Source: Blastococcus aggregatus (GTDB lineage Bacteria; Actinomycetota; Actinomycetes; Mycobacteriales; Geodermatophilaceae). From it: 64,000 bases of DNA. Within the stretch, counting starts at the first letter, position 1. Every line of letters starts with the position of its first letter. This document shows, piece after piece, positions 39,786 through 50,198 of this stretch. The notes under the pieces are model-generated. The model was not told where the DNA came from. It did no database searches and worked only from the letters and a program-made list of their open reading frames with translations. The translations under genes were made by a program, and so were the position numbers. The stretch is from the NCBI RefSeq assembly GCF_900221005.1, contig NZ_OBQI01000002.1, forward strand, positions 248,001-312,000. Direction: 5' to 3'.

Positions 39786-40556
39786 CTACCAGTGCAGCTC
39801 GGACACCGGAGCCCGCCCGCCGGGCGGCGGCCCGTCGGCGACGATGTGCCCGCTGGAGAGCTCGATGACCCGGTCGGCCACCCGGGCGATCTCCCGGTTG
39901 TGGGTGACGACGAGGACCGTCGTCCCTGCCTCGGCCTGCTTCCGGAGCAGGTCGAGGATCGCCACCCCGGTGCGGAAGTCCAGCTCACCCGTGGGCTCGT
40001 CGGCCAGCAGGACGGGGTTGCCGGTGGCCAGCGCCCTGGCGATGGCCACCCGCTGCTGCTCGCCGCCGGACAGCTGGTGCGGGAAGTGGTTCGCCCGGCC
40101 CGCCAGCCCCACCCCGGCCAGCGTGCTCTCGGCGGTCTGCCGCGCCTGCGCGCGCCCGGCGACGTCGGCACCGAACTGCACGTTCTCCAGCGCGGTCAGC
40201 CCGGGAAAGAGGTTGAAGGACTGGAAGACGAAGCTGACCGTGTGCCGCCGCAGCCTGGCCCGCTCGGACCTGGAGGCGGCAGTGACGTCCTGCCCGCCGA
40301 CCCGGACGCGCCCCTCCGTGGCGACGTCGAGCGCACCGATGAGGTTGAGCAGCGTGGTCTTGCCGCTGCCGGACGGGCCGAGGATCACCACGAACGCCGC
40401 CTCGTCGACGTGCAGGTCCACCTGCTCGAGGGCGGTGACCGTCACGTCGCCGATCCGGTAGCGCCGGCTCACGCCGTCGAGGTCGACGCGGGTCCCGGCG
40501 GCCGCGCGCGAGGCGTCGACGACCGGCTTCGCGTCGTCCCGCACCGGTTGGGCCAT
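39786..40556 (-). CDS. ABC transporter ATP-binding protein, LolD/MacB type
   Basis: A 256-residue ATPase with Walker A LGPSGSGKTTLLNLIG (about 52), Q-loop FQSFNLFPGLTALENV, signature LSGGEQQRVAIARALA, Walker B VLLADEPTGELD and H-loop VVTHN. The order and the phrase FNLFPGLTALENV are typical of the MacB/LolD/YxdL exporter ATPases that pair with FtsX-like permeases, here the next gene. ATG 40556 is used; the frame continues upstream but with non-coding-like composition. It is divergent from the cobalamin adenosyltransferase gene. Confidence 0.92.
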   Translation of the reverse strand: MAQPVRDDAKPVVDASRAAAGTRVDLDGVSRRYRIGDVTVTALEQVDLHVDEAAFVVILGPSGSGKTTLLNLIGALDVATEGRVRVGGQDVTAASRSERARLRRHTVSFVFQSFNLFPGLTALENVQFGADVAGRAQARQTAESTLAGVGLAGRANHFPHQLSGGEQQRVAIARALATGNPVLLADEPTGELDFRTGVAILDLLRKQAEAGTTVLVVTHNREIARVADRVIELSSGHIVADGPPPGGRAPVSELHW

Positions 40557-40659
40557 GCAGCGACCGTGCCGTCCCTGCGGTGGTCCGCGCACCGGCTGAA
40601 CGGTCCTTCGCGGCAGGGTCGAAGGGACCCTCCGGCCGGTCGTCGGCGGCGGCACGTCC

Positions 40660-40665
40660 TAGGCT
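40660..40665 (+). promoter_or_regulatory. -10 element of the adenosyltransferase gene (leaderless)
   Basis: TAGGCT is followed by CGCGCCC and the ATG at 40673, a seven-base spacing. Confidence 0.5.
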
Positions 40666-40672
40666 CGCGCCC

Positions 40673-41266
40673 ATGACCGTCCGGCTCACGCGCATCTACA
40701 CGAAGACCGGCGACGCCGGTCAGACCCACCTGGGCGACATGAGCCGGGTGGCGAAGACCGACCCGCGGCTGGTCGCCTACGCCGACGTGGACGAGACCAA
40801 CAGCGTGCTGGGGACGGCGGTGGCCCTCGGCTCCCCCGAGCCGGCGCTCGCCGACCTGCTGCGCAGCATCCAGAACGACCTGTTCGACGTCGGCGCCGAT
40901 CTCTGCACCCCGATCACGCCGGACCCGGAGTACCCGCCGCTGCGCATCACCGCGGCCTACACCGAGCGGCTCGAGGCGGCCTGCGACGAGTACAACGAGA
41001 CGCTGCCCAAGCTGAACAGCTTCATCCTGCCGGGCGGCACGCCGCTGGCCGCCCTGCTGCACCAGGCCCGGGTCGTGGCCCGGCGGGCCGAGCGCAGCGT
41101 CTGGGCGCTGCTCGAGGCGGACGAGGCGAACGGCCGGACCGGGGTCACCAACACCGAGACCGCGCGCTACCTCAACCGGCTCTCGGACCTGCTGTTCATC
41201 CTGTCGCGGGTGGCCAACCCGGGCGGCGACATCCTCTGGGTGCCCGGCGGCCCCACGGCCGGGTAG
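40673..41266 (+). CDS. Cob(I)alamin adenosyltransferase, PduO/MMAB type
   Basis: Makes adenosylcobalamin from cob(I)alamin and ATP, the cofactor needed by the mutase at 33.6 kb. The 197-residue protein has the PduO N-terminal ATP motif RIYTKTGDAGQTHLGD (lowered from the usual TGD.G.T form only by substitutions), the DETNSVLG segment, and the C-terminal RRAERSVWAL... NRLSDLLFILSR, which carries the conserved Arg and Asn-Arg-Leu-Ser-Asp residues. ATG 40673 is supported by a leaderless -10. Rv1314c holds this position in M. tuberculosis. It converges on the DUF2550 gene with a nine-base gap. Confidence 0.93.
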   Translation: MTVRLTRIYTKTGDAGQTHLGDMSRVAKTDPRLVAYADVDETNSVLGTAVALGSPEPALADLLRSIQNDLFDVGADLCTPITPDPEYPPLRITAAYTERLEAACDEYNETLPKLNSFILPGGTPLAALLHQARVVARRAERSVWALLEADEANGRTGVTNTETARYLNRLSDLLFILSRVANPGGDILWVPGGPTAG

Positions 41267-41275
41267 TTCCCGCGG

Positions 41276-41677
41276 TCAGCGACCCGGCGGGGCCGACTCC
41301 AGCCAGGACAGGAAGCCGGTCACCGTCGAGGGGTCCATCGCCAGGTCGCGGTGCCCCTCGGCGGTGGCGCAGGAGAGGACGACGACGTCCTCGGGCAGCG
41401 CGAGGTCGGCCCGGCCGGCACGGCGCTGGGACTCGACGGTGAAGCCCGACCGCTCCAGCCGGTGCTGCGGCCGCACCGAGAGCGACAGTGCCCGGTACCA
41501 GAGCAGGGCGTCGCCCCCGTACCAGGCGACGCCCACGGACCACCGCGACGAGCTCGGGGTGCGCAGCCACATGGTGACCGCACCGAGCCCGGAGAGCAGG
41601 AACCGGCGGCGCAGCAGGAACACGACGGCCACCACGACGAGCAGCAGTCCCAGCAGGACCAGCAGGGCCGTGGTCAC
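41276..41677 (-). CDS. DUF2550 family membrane-anchored protein
   Basis: A 133-residue protein with one N-terminal membrane helix (TALLVLLGLLLVVVAVVFLL), basic residues and a soluble domain containing WSVGVAWYGGDALLWYRALSLS and RPQHRLERSGF. This matches the actinobacterial DUF2550 family, found directly after atpC in many genomes (Rv1312 in M. tuberculosis). Its function is unknown; conservation next to the ATP synthase suggests a membrane or energy-related role but is not proof. GTG 41677 gives a normal signal-anchor start and lies 37 bases after the atpC stop. Confidence 0.82.
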   Translation of the reverse strand: MTTALLVLLGLLLVVVAVVFLLRRRFLLSGLGAVTMWLRTPSSSRWSVGVAWYGGDALLWYRALSLSVRPQHRLERSGFTVESQRRAGRADLALPEDVVVLSCATAEGHRDLAMDPSTVTGFLSWLESAPPGR

Positions 41678-41714
41678 GGGCGGTTCGGAGCCGGGCCGGG
41701 TGGTGCCGGGAAGA

Positions 41715-42104
41715 TCAGACGGTCTCGCCGGCCGCACGCAGCCGGGAGATCGCGCGACGCGCGGCGTCGAGCGCCTCCGGGTCGTCCCCGGCGTCCTCGG
41801 CGCGGGACAGCGCCGTGCGAGCGCGCTCCACGTCGATCTCCGTGGAGATCTCGGCCGTCTCGGCGAGGATGGAGACGCCCTTCTCGCTCACCGAGAGGAA
41901 GCCACCGTGGGCGGCGACGGTGAGGTCCTCACCGGTCTCGGTGCGAATGGTGACGACACCGCCGGGGGCCAGCTGGCCCAGCAGGGGCGCGTGACCGGGC
42001 AGGACGCCGAGCTCGCCCTCGGTCGTGCGGGCGATGACCATCGTGGCCTCGCCGGACCAGATCTTGCGCTCGACGGCCACCAACTCGACCTGCAGGGTCG
42101 CCAC
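41715..42104 (-). CDS. atpC: ATP synthase F1 subunit epsilon
   Basis: Central-stalk subunit that links gamma to the c-ring and can inhibit ATP hydrolysis. The 129-residue protein has the N-terminal beta-sandwich ([36 protein letters not shown]) and a short helical C-terminus ([17 protein letters not shown]). GTG 42104 has GAGGAG four bases upstream. Unusually it does not follow atpD closely: 449 bases, a terminator-like hairpin and a small frame intervene, so its expression is probably set separately from the other F1 genes. Confidence 0.93.
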   Translation of the reverse strand: MATLQVELVAVERKIWSGEATMVIARTTEGELGVLPGHAPLLGQLAPGGVVTIRTETGEDLTVAAHGGFLSVSEKGVSILAETAEISTEIDVERARTALSRAEDAGDDPEALDAARRAISRLRAAGETV

Positions 42105-42186
42105 GACACTCCTCGGTTCTTGCGGACGGGTCTCCACCCTAGCGTCGAGGGGCGGGCGGCTGCCCGGCCCCCCTGCTCGGAGGGCG

Positions 42187-42381
42187 TCAGGCGGCGCGGC
42201 GGTAGAGCAGCGTGAACCGGCCGACGCGGACCCACGGGTGCCGGACGGTGGACGCCGGCGCCCACTCCTCGATGCGGAAGCGGGCGATGTCCACCGGCTC
42301 CTCGGGCGCGAACGGCGCCCAGGTCCAGTCGGGGTCGCCGCCGTCACCGGTGCGCCCGTCCAGTCTGCTGATCGCGTCCAC
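42187..42381 (-). CDS. Candidate small protein between atpD and atpC
   Basis: A 64-residue frame, GTG 42381 to a TGA at 42187. It has strongly biased G/C third positions and a protein-like composition including Trp, Phe, Ile and Glu ([37 protein letters not shown]). An AGGGG ribosome-binding-like site lies about seven bases before the GTG. No membrane segment or known motif is visible, and I do not recognise a family. The competing frames here give Arg/Ser/Pro-rich sequence typical of non-coding shadows. It lies between the atpD hairpin and atpC. Confidence 0.5.
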   Translation of the reverse strand: MDAISRLDGRTGDGGDPDWTWAPFAPEEPVDIARFRIEEWAPASTVRHPWVRVGRFTLLYRRAA

Positions 42382-42495
42382 GCCGAACCCCTGCGACGGC
42401 GCCCGCCGGTCGGGCGCTCCGTCCTGATGGTCGGCACTGCGGCGACGGAACTGGAGCCCCGCCCGCAGAAGAGCACACGGACGGGTGACGGAACG

Positions 42496-42535
42496 CCGAC
42501 GGCCGGGCCTCCCCGAAGGGAGACCCGGCCGTCGG
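42496..42535 (-). terminator. Terminator-like hairpin after atpD
   Basis: Arms 42496-42513 and 42518-42535 form an 18-bp stem with a four-base loop, 18 bases after the atpD stop. The only imperfect pair (42508/42523) is G.U in the minus-strand (atpD) RNA. Its position would end most transcripts before atpC. Confidence 0.75.
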
Positions 42536-42553
42536 TCAGGGCTGAGCGGGTGC

Positions 42554-44059
<1,506 letters not shown>

Positions 44060-45034
44060 TCAGTCGCCCGCATTGGCCGAGACCAGCGCGTCGGCGCCGC
44101 CGACGATCTCGCTGATCTCCTGGGTGATCTCCGCCTGGCGGGCCTGGTTCGCCTGCCGGGAGAGGTTCTTCGCGAGCTCCTCGGCGTTGTCCGAGGCGGA
44201 CTTCATCGCCCGGCGGCGCGACGCCGACTCCGAGGCTGCCGCCTCGAGGATCGCCGCGTAGATCCGGGTGGTGATGTACTTCGGCAGCAGGGCGTCCAGC
44301 AGGCCCTCGGCCGACGGCTCGAACTCGTAAGAGGTCGGGACGCCCGAGTCGCCGGCAGCACCGCTCTCGCGATCCTCCCGCTCGTAGTCGAACTCCTCGA
44401 CCTCCTCCACCTCCAGCGGCGCCATGCGCTTGGCCACCGGCACCTGGGCGAGCAGCGAGCGGAACTCGGTGTAGACGATGTGCAGCTCGTCCACGCCCAG
44501 GACGCCGTCGTCGCCGGCGCCGCCCTGCTCGTCGTCGTCCGCCCCGGCCGTGAAGACGTCGATCAGCGCGGAGCCGATCTCCTGCGCGTCCTCGTAGCGG
44601 GGCTGCTCGGAGAAGCCGGTGAACGTCTGCGCCATCTCGCGGTCGCGGAAGGAGTAGTACGTCTCCCCCTTGCGGCCGACGACGTAGAGCACCGGCTCCT
44701 TGCCCTCCTGGCGGAGCAGCGAGAGCAGCTCCTCGGTGCGACGGAGGACGTTCACGTTGTACGAGCCGGCGAAGCCGCGGTCGGAGGTGATGACCAGGAC
44801 GGCCGCGCGCCGCGGGTTCTCCCGCTCGGTGAGCAGCGGGTGGTTCAGCGACGCCGAGGACGCCAGGGCGGAGAGCACACGCGTGATCTCCCGGGCGTAG
44901 GGCTTGGACGCCTCCACCCGGGCCTGGGCGCGCACGATGCGGGCACCGGCGATCAGCTCCTGAGCCGAGAAGATCTTCTTCGTCGACTGGGTGGAGCGGA
45001 TGCGGCGCCGCAGGGCGCGCAGAGAGGCGGCCAT
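44060..45034 (-). CDS. atpG: ATP synthase F1 subunit gamma
   Basis: Central rotor shaft of F1. The 324-residue protein begins [18 protein letters not shown], the conserved N-terminal helix, and ends with the matching C-terminal helix ([18 protein letters not shown]... [16 protein letters not shown]). It is longer than the E. coli subunit by about 35 residues because of an acidic middle insert ([14 protein letters not shown] and [14 protein letters not shown]), a variable region in actinobacteria. It starts three bases after the atpA stop, a tight operon junction. Confidence 0.96.
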   Translation of the reverse strand: MAASLRALRRRIRSTQSTKKIFSAQELIAGARIVRAQARVEASKPYAREITRVLSALASSASLNHPLLTERENPRRAAVLVITSDRGFAGSYNVNVLRRTEELLSLLRQEGKEPVLYVVGRKGETYYSFRDREMAQTFTGFSEQPRYEDAQEIGSALIDVFTAGADDDEQGGAGDDGVLGVDELHIVYTEFRSLLAQVPVAKRMAPLEVEEVEEFDYEREDRESGAAGDSGVPTSYEFEPSAEGLLDALLPKYITTRIYAAILEAAASESASRRRAMKSASDNAEELAKNLSRQANQARQAEITQEISEIVGGADALVSANAGD

Positions 45035-45037
45035 GGG

Positions 45038-46675
45038 TCAGGCCTTCTTCTTGACCTGGACGCGCTCCTGGCCACGCTCCGAGGCGTCCATGGCCTCGGC
45101 CTCGGGCTCGTTCAGCTGGAGCGACTCGCCGTCGCCCGTCGTGAACTGCCCGTAGAAGGTCTCCACCGCACGCTCGAGGCTCGCGACGGTGTCGTCCTCG
45201 AGCTTCTTGGTGCTGCGGATGGCGTCGAACACGCCGTTGTCACCGCGGCCGATGAAGTCGAGGAACTCGGACTCGAAGCGACGGACGTCGGAGACCGGCA
45301 CGCGGTCGAGCTTGCCGGTGGTGCCGAGCCACAGCGAGACGACCTGCTTCTCGACCGGGTAGGGCGAGTACTGGCCCTGCTTGAGCAGCTCCACCAGGCG
45401 CATGCCGCGGTCCAGCGTCGCGCGGCTGGTGGCGTCGAGGTCGGAGGAGAACGAGGCGAAGGCCTCCAGCTCGCGGAACTGCGCGAGGTCCAGACGCAGG
45501 CGGCCGGCGACCGACTTCATCGCCTTCACCTGCGCGGAGCCGCCGACGCGGGACACCGAGATGCCGACGTTGATGGCGGGGCGGACACCGGAGTTGAACA
45601 GACCCGTCTCGAGGAAGATCTGGCCGTCGGTGATCGAGATGACGTTGGTCGGGATGTACGCCGAGACGTCGTTGCCCTTGGTCTCCACCAGGGGCAGACC
45701 GGTCATCGAGCCGGCACCCAGCTCGTCGGAGAGCTTGGCGCAGCGCTCCAGCAGGCGGGAGTGCAAGTAGAAGACGTCGCCGGGGTAGGCCTCGCGGCCC
45801 GGCGGGCGGCGCAGCAGGAGGGAGACGGCGCGGTAAGCCTCGGCCTGCTTCGACAGGTCGTCGAACACGATGAGGACGTGCTTGCCCTCGTACATCCAGT
45901 GCTGGCCGATGGCCGAGCCGGTGTAGGGGGCGATGTACTTGAAGCCGGCGGCCTCGGACGCGGGAGCCGCGACGATGGTCGTGTACTCCATCGCGCCGGC
46001 CTCTTCGAGGGCGGTCTTGAGGGCCGCGATCGTGGAGCCCTTCTGACCGACGGCCACGTAGATGCAGCGCACCTGCTGGGCCGGGTCGCCGGTGGCCCAG
46101 GCTTCCTTCTGGTTGATGATCGTGTCGGTCGCCACGGCCGTCTTGCCGGTCTGGCGGTCACCGATGATCAGCTGGCGCTGGCCGCGGCCGACGGGGGTCA
46201 TGGCGTCGATGGCCTTGATCCCGGTCTGCATCGGCTCGTGCACCGACTGGCGCTGCACCACGGTGGGCGCCTGCAGCTCGAGAGCGCGGCGGCCGGTGGT
46301 CGCGATGGGGCCGCCACCGTCGATCGGGTTGCCCAGCGGGTCGACGACGCGCCCCAGGTAGCCGTCGCCGACGGGGACCGAGAGGACCTCGCCGGTCCGG
46401 CGGACCTGCTGGCCCTCCTCGATGCCGGAGAAGTCGCCCAGGACGACGACGCCGATCTCGCGCACGTCGAGGTTCAGGGCCAGTCCGCGGACGCCGCTCT
46501 CGAACTCGAGCAGCTCGTTGGTCATGACCGAGGGCAGGCCCTCGACACGGGCGATGCCGTCGCCGGCCTCGGTGACCGTTCCGACCTCCTCGCGGGAGAC
46601 GTCGGGCCGGTACTCGGTGACGTAGTTCTGGATGGCACTGCGGATCTCGTCTGCGGAGATCGTCAGCTCGGCCAT
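45038..46675 (-). CDS. atpA: ATP synthase F1 subunit alpha
   Basis: Non-catalytic nucleotide-binding subunit of the F1 hexamer. The 545-residue protein has the P-loop [15 protein letters not shown] (about 170), the alpha-subunit signature [17 protein letters not shown] and an acidic/basic C-terminal tail beyond the usual end ([19 protein letters not shown]... KKKA), similar in position to the mycobacterial alpha extension. ATG 46675 is used, since the upstream continuation of the frame lies in the opposite reading context of atpH. Confidence 0.97.
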   Translation of the reverse strand: MAELTISADEIRSAIQNYVTEYRPDVSREEVGTVTEAGDGIARVEGLPSVMTNELLEFESGVRGLALNLDVREIGVVVLGDFSGIEEGQQVRRTGEVLSVPVGDGYLGRVVDPLGNPIDGGGPIATTGRRALELQAPTVVQRQSVHEPMQTGIKAIDAMTPVGRGQRQLIIGDRQTGKTAVATDTIINQKEAWATGDPAQQVRCIYVAVGQKGSTIAALKTALEEAGAMEYTTIVAAPASEAAGFKYIAPYTGSAIGQHWMYEGKHVLIVFDDLSKQAEAYRAVSLLLRRPPGREAYPGDVFYLHSRLLERCAKLSDELGAGSMTGLPLVETKGNDVSAYIPTNVISITDGQIFLETGLFNSGVRPAINVGISVSRVGGSAQVKAMKSVAGRLRLDLAQFRELEAFASFSSDLDATSRATLDRGMRLVELLKQGQYSPYPVEKQVVSLWLGTTGKLDRVPVSDVRRFESEFLDFIGRGDNGVFDAIRSTKKLEDDTVASLERAVETFYGQFTTGDGESLQLNEPEAEAMDASERGQERVQVKKKA

Positions 46676-46731
46676 GGCTCTGGTCCTCTTCCCTGCGGGG
46701 GTCGTGTCGTTGTGGGGTGCGGAGGGGGCGG

Positions 46732-47607
46732 TCAGCCGGCCAGCCGCCGGCGGGCGGCTTCCAGCCGATGGGCGATGCTGCCGTCGATGACCTCGTCGCC
46801 CACCTGGACGATCAGGCCGCCCAGCACGTCGGGGTCGACGGTGACCTGGAGTCCGACCGGACGTCCGTAGAGGCGGCCGAGCACGTCGCTCAACTGCTGC
46901 TCCTGGGCTCCGGTGAGCGGGACCGCGGTGGTCACCCGGGCGACCGACTGCCCGCGGCGGCGACTGGCCGCCTCCGACAGGCGCTCGATGGCGATCTCGG
47001 CGGTGCCGACGTGCGAACCGGTGAGGAGGTTGCGCAGCAACTGCTCGGTCACCGGGTTCACCCGGCCGGACAGCAGCCGGTCCAGGAGCGCCTTGCGGCC
47101 CTCCACGGACGCCTTGCGGTCGCTGAGCACGCGGTTGAGCTCCCGGTCCCCGGCGACGATGCGCCCGAAGCGGAAGAGCTCGTCCTCGACGCTGTCGAGC
47201 TGACCGTTCACGTCGGCGGCATCCAGCGCCGCCTCGGTGGCCACGGTGATCGTGGCCTCGACCAGGTCGAGCGGCCGCGACCAGCGCTGCCGGGCGATCG
47301 TCTCGACGAGGTCCAGCGCGGTCGACGACAGCTGGGAGGCGAAGAGGCGGCGCACCAGGGCGGCGCGCTCCTCCGGCTTCCCGGCCGGGTCGGCCATGGC
47401 ACGTCGCAGGGTGAGCTGGCTGTCCAGCACCCGCGACACCGCGAAGAGCTCGTCCGCGAGGGAGAGCAGCTCCGGGCCCGTGGCGGCACGCGCGGGCTGG
47501 CCGGTGATCCGGTCCCGCGCCTTCTCCAGGAGGCCGGCGGTGGGACGTGTCAGCTGCTCGAGGCGCTCGCGCACCTCGACGGTGGCCGCGCGGGTGGAGG
47601 CCTCCAT
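46732..47607 (-). CDS. atpH: ATP synthase F1 subunit delta
   Basis: Peripheral-stalk subunit joining F1 to the b subunit. At 291 residues it is longer than the E. coli protein (about 177), with an extra helical N-terminal half ([20 protein letters not shown]), the long actinobacterial form. Unlike in mycobacteria it is not fused to a second b-type domain. The C-terminal half has the family segment [25 protein letters not shown]. The ATG overlaps the atpF stop by one base (TGATG). Confidence 0.95.
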   Translation of the reverse strand: MEASTRAATVEVRERLEQLTRPTAGLLEKARDRITGQPARAATGPELLSLADELFAVSRVLDSQLTLRRAMADPAGKPEERAALVRRLFASQLSSTALDLVETIARQRWSRPLDLVEATITVATEAALDAADVNGQLDSVEDELFRFGRIVAGDRELNRVLSDRKASVEGRKALLDRLLSGRVNPVTEQLLRNLLTGSHVGTAEIAIERLSEAASRRRGQSVARVTTAVPLTGAQEQQLSDVLGRLYGRPVGLQVTVDPDVLGGLIVQVGDEVIDGSIAHRLEAARRRLAG

Positions 47608-48179
47608 CAGCGGTTGCTCTCCGCCACGGCGCCCCGACCGTCGCCCGACGCGGCCATGCCGTCGAGCTCCGCGAGGAACCGGTCGACGGTGCCGCTGCGA
47701 CGGGCGTCGTCCGCCAGCGACTCGCCGACCACACGGCCGGCCAGGTCGACGGCGAGCGTGCCGATCTGACCACGGAGCTCGTGGACGATCTGCTGCCGCT
47801 GCGCGGTCAGCTGCTCCTCGCCGCGGGCGACGATGCGAGCCGACTCCTCCTGAGCCTGGGTGCGCAGCTCCTCGAGGATCTGCTGGCCCTCGGCGCGAGC
47901 GGCGTCGCGGATCTGCGCGGCCTCGCCACGTGCCTCGGCCAGCTGCGCGCGGTACTGCTCGAGGGCCGCCTTGGCCTCGGCCTGTGCGGCCTCGGCCCGC
48001 TCGAGCCCGCCCTCGATCGCCTCACGGCGGGCGACGAACGCCTTCTCGAAGCTCGGCACCACGTACTTGATCACCACGAACGCGAGGATCGCGAAGGTGA
48101 TCAGGCCGACGATGATCTCGCCCACGGGTGGGAGGAGCGGGTTGGCGCTCTCCGCAGCCAGGATGTTCATGCTCTGCAC
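47607..48179 (-). CDS. atpF: ATP synthase Fo subunit b
   Basis: Peripheral-stalk subunit with one N-terminal membrane helix ([24 protein letters not shown]) and a long charged coiled coil ([30 protein letters not shown]). 190 residues. Two start codons are possible: GTG 48179 (MQSMNIL) and ATG 48170 (MNIL); AGGGAC sits close to the first and eleven bases before the second, so either may be used. It lies between atpE and atpH in the standard order. Confidence 0.94.
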   Translation of the reverse strand: MQSMNILAAESANPLLPPVGEIIVGLITFAILAFVVIKYVVPSFEKAFVARREAIEGGLERAEAAQAEAKAALEQYRAQLAEARGEAAQIRDAARAEGQQILEELRTQAQEESARIVARGEEQLTAQRQQIVHELRGQIGTLAVDLAGRVVGESLADDARRSGTVDRFLAELDGMAASGDGRGAVAESNR

Positions 48180-48211
48180 GTCCCTACGTCAGCTGGACCG
48201 GACCGGCTGGG

Positions 48212-48439
48212 TCAGCCGTAGATGAAGGGCGCGACCAGACCGATGAGCGCCAGCGCCTCCGAGAGGGCGGCACCGAGGAAGGCGTAGGTCCGGGTGAGGC
48301 CGGCCGACTCGGGCTGACGCGCGGTCGCCTGGATGTAGGCGGCCCACACGACACCGACACCGATACCGGGGCCGATGGCGGCGAGGCCGTAGCCGACAGC
48401 GCCGATGTTGCCCTCGAGCTCTGCGAGAACCTCGATCAT
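48212..48439 (-). CDS. atpE: ATP synthase Fo subunit c
   Basis: The rotor-ring proteolipid: 75 residues, two hydrophobic helices (IGAVGYGLAAIGPGIGVGVVWAAY and AFLGAALSEALALIGLVAPFIY) joined by the polar RQPE loop. Glu61 in AALSEALAL is the proton carrier. The sequence around Glu61 forms the diarylquinoline (bedaquiline) pocket in mycobacteria; residues here are similar but not identical, so no sensitivity is claimed. ATG 48439 has AGGAGGAAG upstream. Confidence 0.97.
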   Translation of the reverse strand: MIEVLAELEGNIGAVGYGLAAIGPGIGVGVVWAAYIQATARQPESAGLTRTYAFLGAALSEALALIGLVAPFIYG

Positions 48440-48503
48440 TGGGGGGTCTTCCTCCTGTGTCGGTCGCCCGGATCGTTCCGGACGGCTGGCGGGGGTGGAG
48501 CGG

Positions 48504-49331
48504 TCAGTGGGCGGGCTCGACGGCGCCGTTGAGGTACGTGGCGGTCAGCACGGTGAAGACGTAGGCCTGCAGGATGATCACGAGCACCTCGAAGAACGTC
48601 ATGGCCAGGGCCATGGCGAACGCGAACGGGCTGAAGATCATCGAGAAGTTGCCCACCTGGAGCAGGTAGACGGTGCCCAGGGAGAAGACGACGAGCAGCA
48701 TGTGCCCGGCGAACATGTTGGCGAAGAGTCGGACGGCCAGGGTGAACGGCCGGATCACGAAGACCTGCAGCAGCTCGATGGGGGTCACCAGGATGAGCGC
48801 ACCGATCGGCACGCCCGGCGGGATGGCGGCGTCCTTGAAGTACTTGCCGGCGCCCTGCTCCCGGATGCCGACCCAGTTGTAGAGGATCCACACGAGCACC
48901 GCGAGGACCAGCGGCAGGGCGAACTTCGACATCGGCGAGATCTGCGCGAACGGGATGATGCTCATCGCGTTGTTCGCCAGGATGAAGAAGAAGAGCGAGG
49001 CCAGGAACGGCGCGAACGGAAGCCCCTTGGGGCCGATCACGTCACGGGCCATGCCGTCGCGGACGAGGGAGTAACCGCTCTCGCCCAGGAACTGCAGCCT
49101 GCTCGGCACGATCGAGGCCTTGCGCGAGGCGAGGACCAGGAACGCGAGGATCGCTGCGGTGGCGATCCAGGAGATGATCGTGATGCGGGTGATCGCGAAA
49201 TCGACGCCCAGGAGCGAGAACTCCGCGATGGGCTCCGGGTAGAACTCCGCAATCGTCGGAGCGTTGAACCCATCTCCGCCGGATCCTTCGGCTGCGAGCA
49301 CGCTGCCGAGCGCTGAGGCGCTGGAGGTCAC
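48504..49331 (-). CDS. atpB: ATP synthase Fo subunit a
   Basis: Stator subunit forming the proton half-channels. The 275-residue polytopic protein has the essential Arg in FTLAVRLFANMFAGHMLLVV and the last helix MTFFEVLVIILQAYVFTVLTATYL. GTG 49331 overlaps the stop of the preceding small membrane-protein gene (GTGA) and has AAGGGAC upstream. It begins the structural ATP synthase genes; order a, c, b, delta, alpha, gamma, beta is conserved. Confidence 0.96.
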   Translation of the reverse strand: MTSSASALGSVLAAEGSGGDGFNAPTIAEFYPEPIAEFSLLGVDFAITRITIISWIATAAILAFLVLASRKASIVPSRLQFLGESGYSLVRDGMARDVIGPKGLPFAPFLASLFFFILANNAMSIIPFAQISPMSKFALPLVLAVLVWILYNWVGIREQGAGKYFKDAAIPPGVPIGALILVTPIELLQVFVIRPFTLAVRLFANMFAGHMLLVVFSLGTVYLLQVGNFSMIFSPFAFAMALAMTFFEVLVIILQAYVFTVLTATYLNGAVEPAH

Positions 49332-49669
49332 CGTTGTCCCTTCTGCGTCGGGCCCTGTGTCCGGGGCGAGCTCCGCTGCCCGCCCGGGGTCGTGCGTGTG
49401 TGCGGCCGGGCCCCGGAGGGCGGCTCGACGGCACCGTACTTGACGACCACCAGGTAGATGGCCACTCCCAGACCGAGCAGGACGCCGACGAGGGTGAAGA
49501 CTCGCGTCTCCAACCAGCGGTCGAGCAGCCACCCGGCCCCGCCCCACACGAGCATCCCCGAGAGCATGGTCCCGGTGATGCCCCAGCCGACGTCGGCCCC
49601 GGAGGGATGACGTTCGGCATCTGCGGTGCGCGGTCGAGATTCCCAGCCTGCAGGGGTGTTCTCGGCCAT
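49328..49669 (-). CDS. AtpZ/AtpI-type small membrane protein
   Basis: A 113-residue protein with two membrane helices (GWGITGTMLSGMLVWGGAGWLLDR and VFTLVGVLLGLGVAIYLVVVKYG), the pattern of AtpZ/AtpI proteins encoded before atpB. These help assemble the c-ring or conduct Mg2+/Ca2+ in other bacteria. The C-terminal 30 residues are polar and rich in Arg, Gly, Pro and Thr. ATG 49669 is used. It is coupled to atpB by a four-base overlap. Confidence 0.75.
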   Translation of the reverse strand: MAENTPAGWESRPRTADAERHPSGADVGWGITGTMLSGMLVWGGAGWLLDRWLETRVFTLVGVLLGLGVAIYLVVVKYGAVEPPSGARPHTRTTPGGQRSSPRTQGPTQKGQR

Positions 49670-49685
49670 CACTCGGGACACTATC

Positions 49686-50198
49686 TCAGCCCGCGGACGC
49701 CGGGCGGGCCGGGTCCGGAGCACCGTCGTCAGGTCCACCCGCACGGGTGTCCGCGGGGGCAGCGGCCGGCGGTGCGGGCGGCGGCACGTAGAACACCTGC
49801 CGGGTCCACACCCAGCGCATCTGGACCCCGCTCCAGAGCAGGGCCCCGGCGATGACCGTCCAGGCGAGCACCAGCCGGTCGAGCCACCCGTCCTCGGGCA
49901 GCGAGCCCAGCAGGGCGAAGAGGACCAGCAGCTTGACCAGGAACGTCCCCAGCGCCGCGGGCAGGGCGAACGCGTCGTCGATCCCGCCGGCCCACGCGAT
50001 GACCACGCCGCTGACGACGAAGAAGCCGACCACGGTGGCCGCGCCGACGAGGACCGCCACCGCGCTCCCCCAGCCGCCGAGGATGCCGGCGACGGGGGCC
50101 GCCACGGCGGTCACGGCGAGGGACACCAGCGATCCCACCCGGAGGAAGGCGAGGTCCCAGGGGGCGCGGTCCGTGGCGGGGCTCGGTGCGGCGGTCAT
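49686..50198 (-). CDS. Four-helix membrane protein before the ATP synthase genes (AtpI/UncI-like)
   Basis: A 170-residue protein with four hydrophobic helices in two pairs (about 18-70 and 80-130: VGSLVSLAVTAVAAPVAGIL, AVLVGAATVVGFFVVSGVVIAWA, LPAALGTFLVKLLVLFALLG, LVLAWTVIAGALLWSGVQM) and a Pro/Ala-rich tail. Position and topology fit the AtpI/UncI or Rv1303-like proteins ahead of atpB. ATG 50198 overlaps the wecA stop by four bases (ATGA), and the AtpZ-like gene follows after 16 bp, so the window has two consecutive small accessory proteins before subunit a. Confidence 0.72.
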   Translation of the reverse strand: MTAAPSPATDRAPWDLAFLRVGSLVSLAVTAVAAPVAGILGGWGSAVAVLVGAATVVGFFVVSGVVIAWAGGIDDAFALPAALGTFLVKLLVLFALLGSLPEDGWLDRLVLAWTVIAGALLWSGVQMRWVWTRQVFYVPPPAPPAAAPADTRAGGPDDGAPDPARPASAG

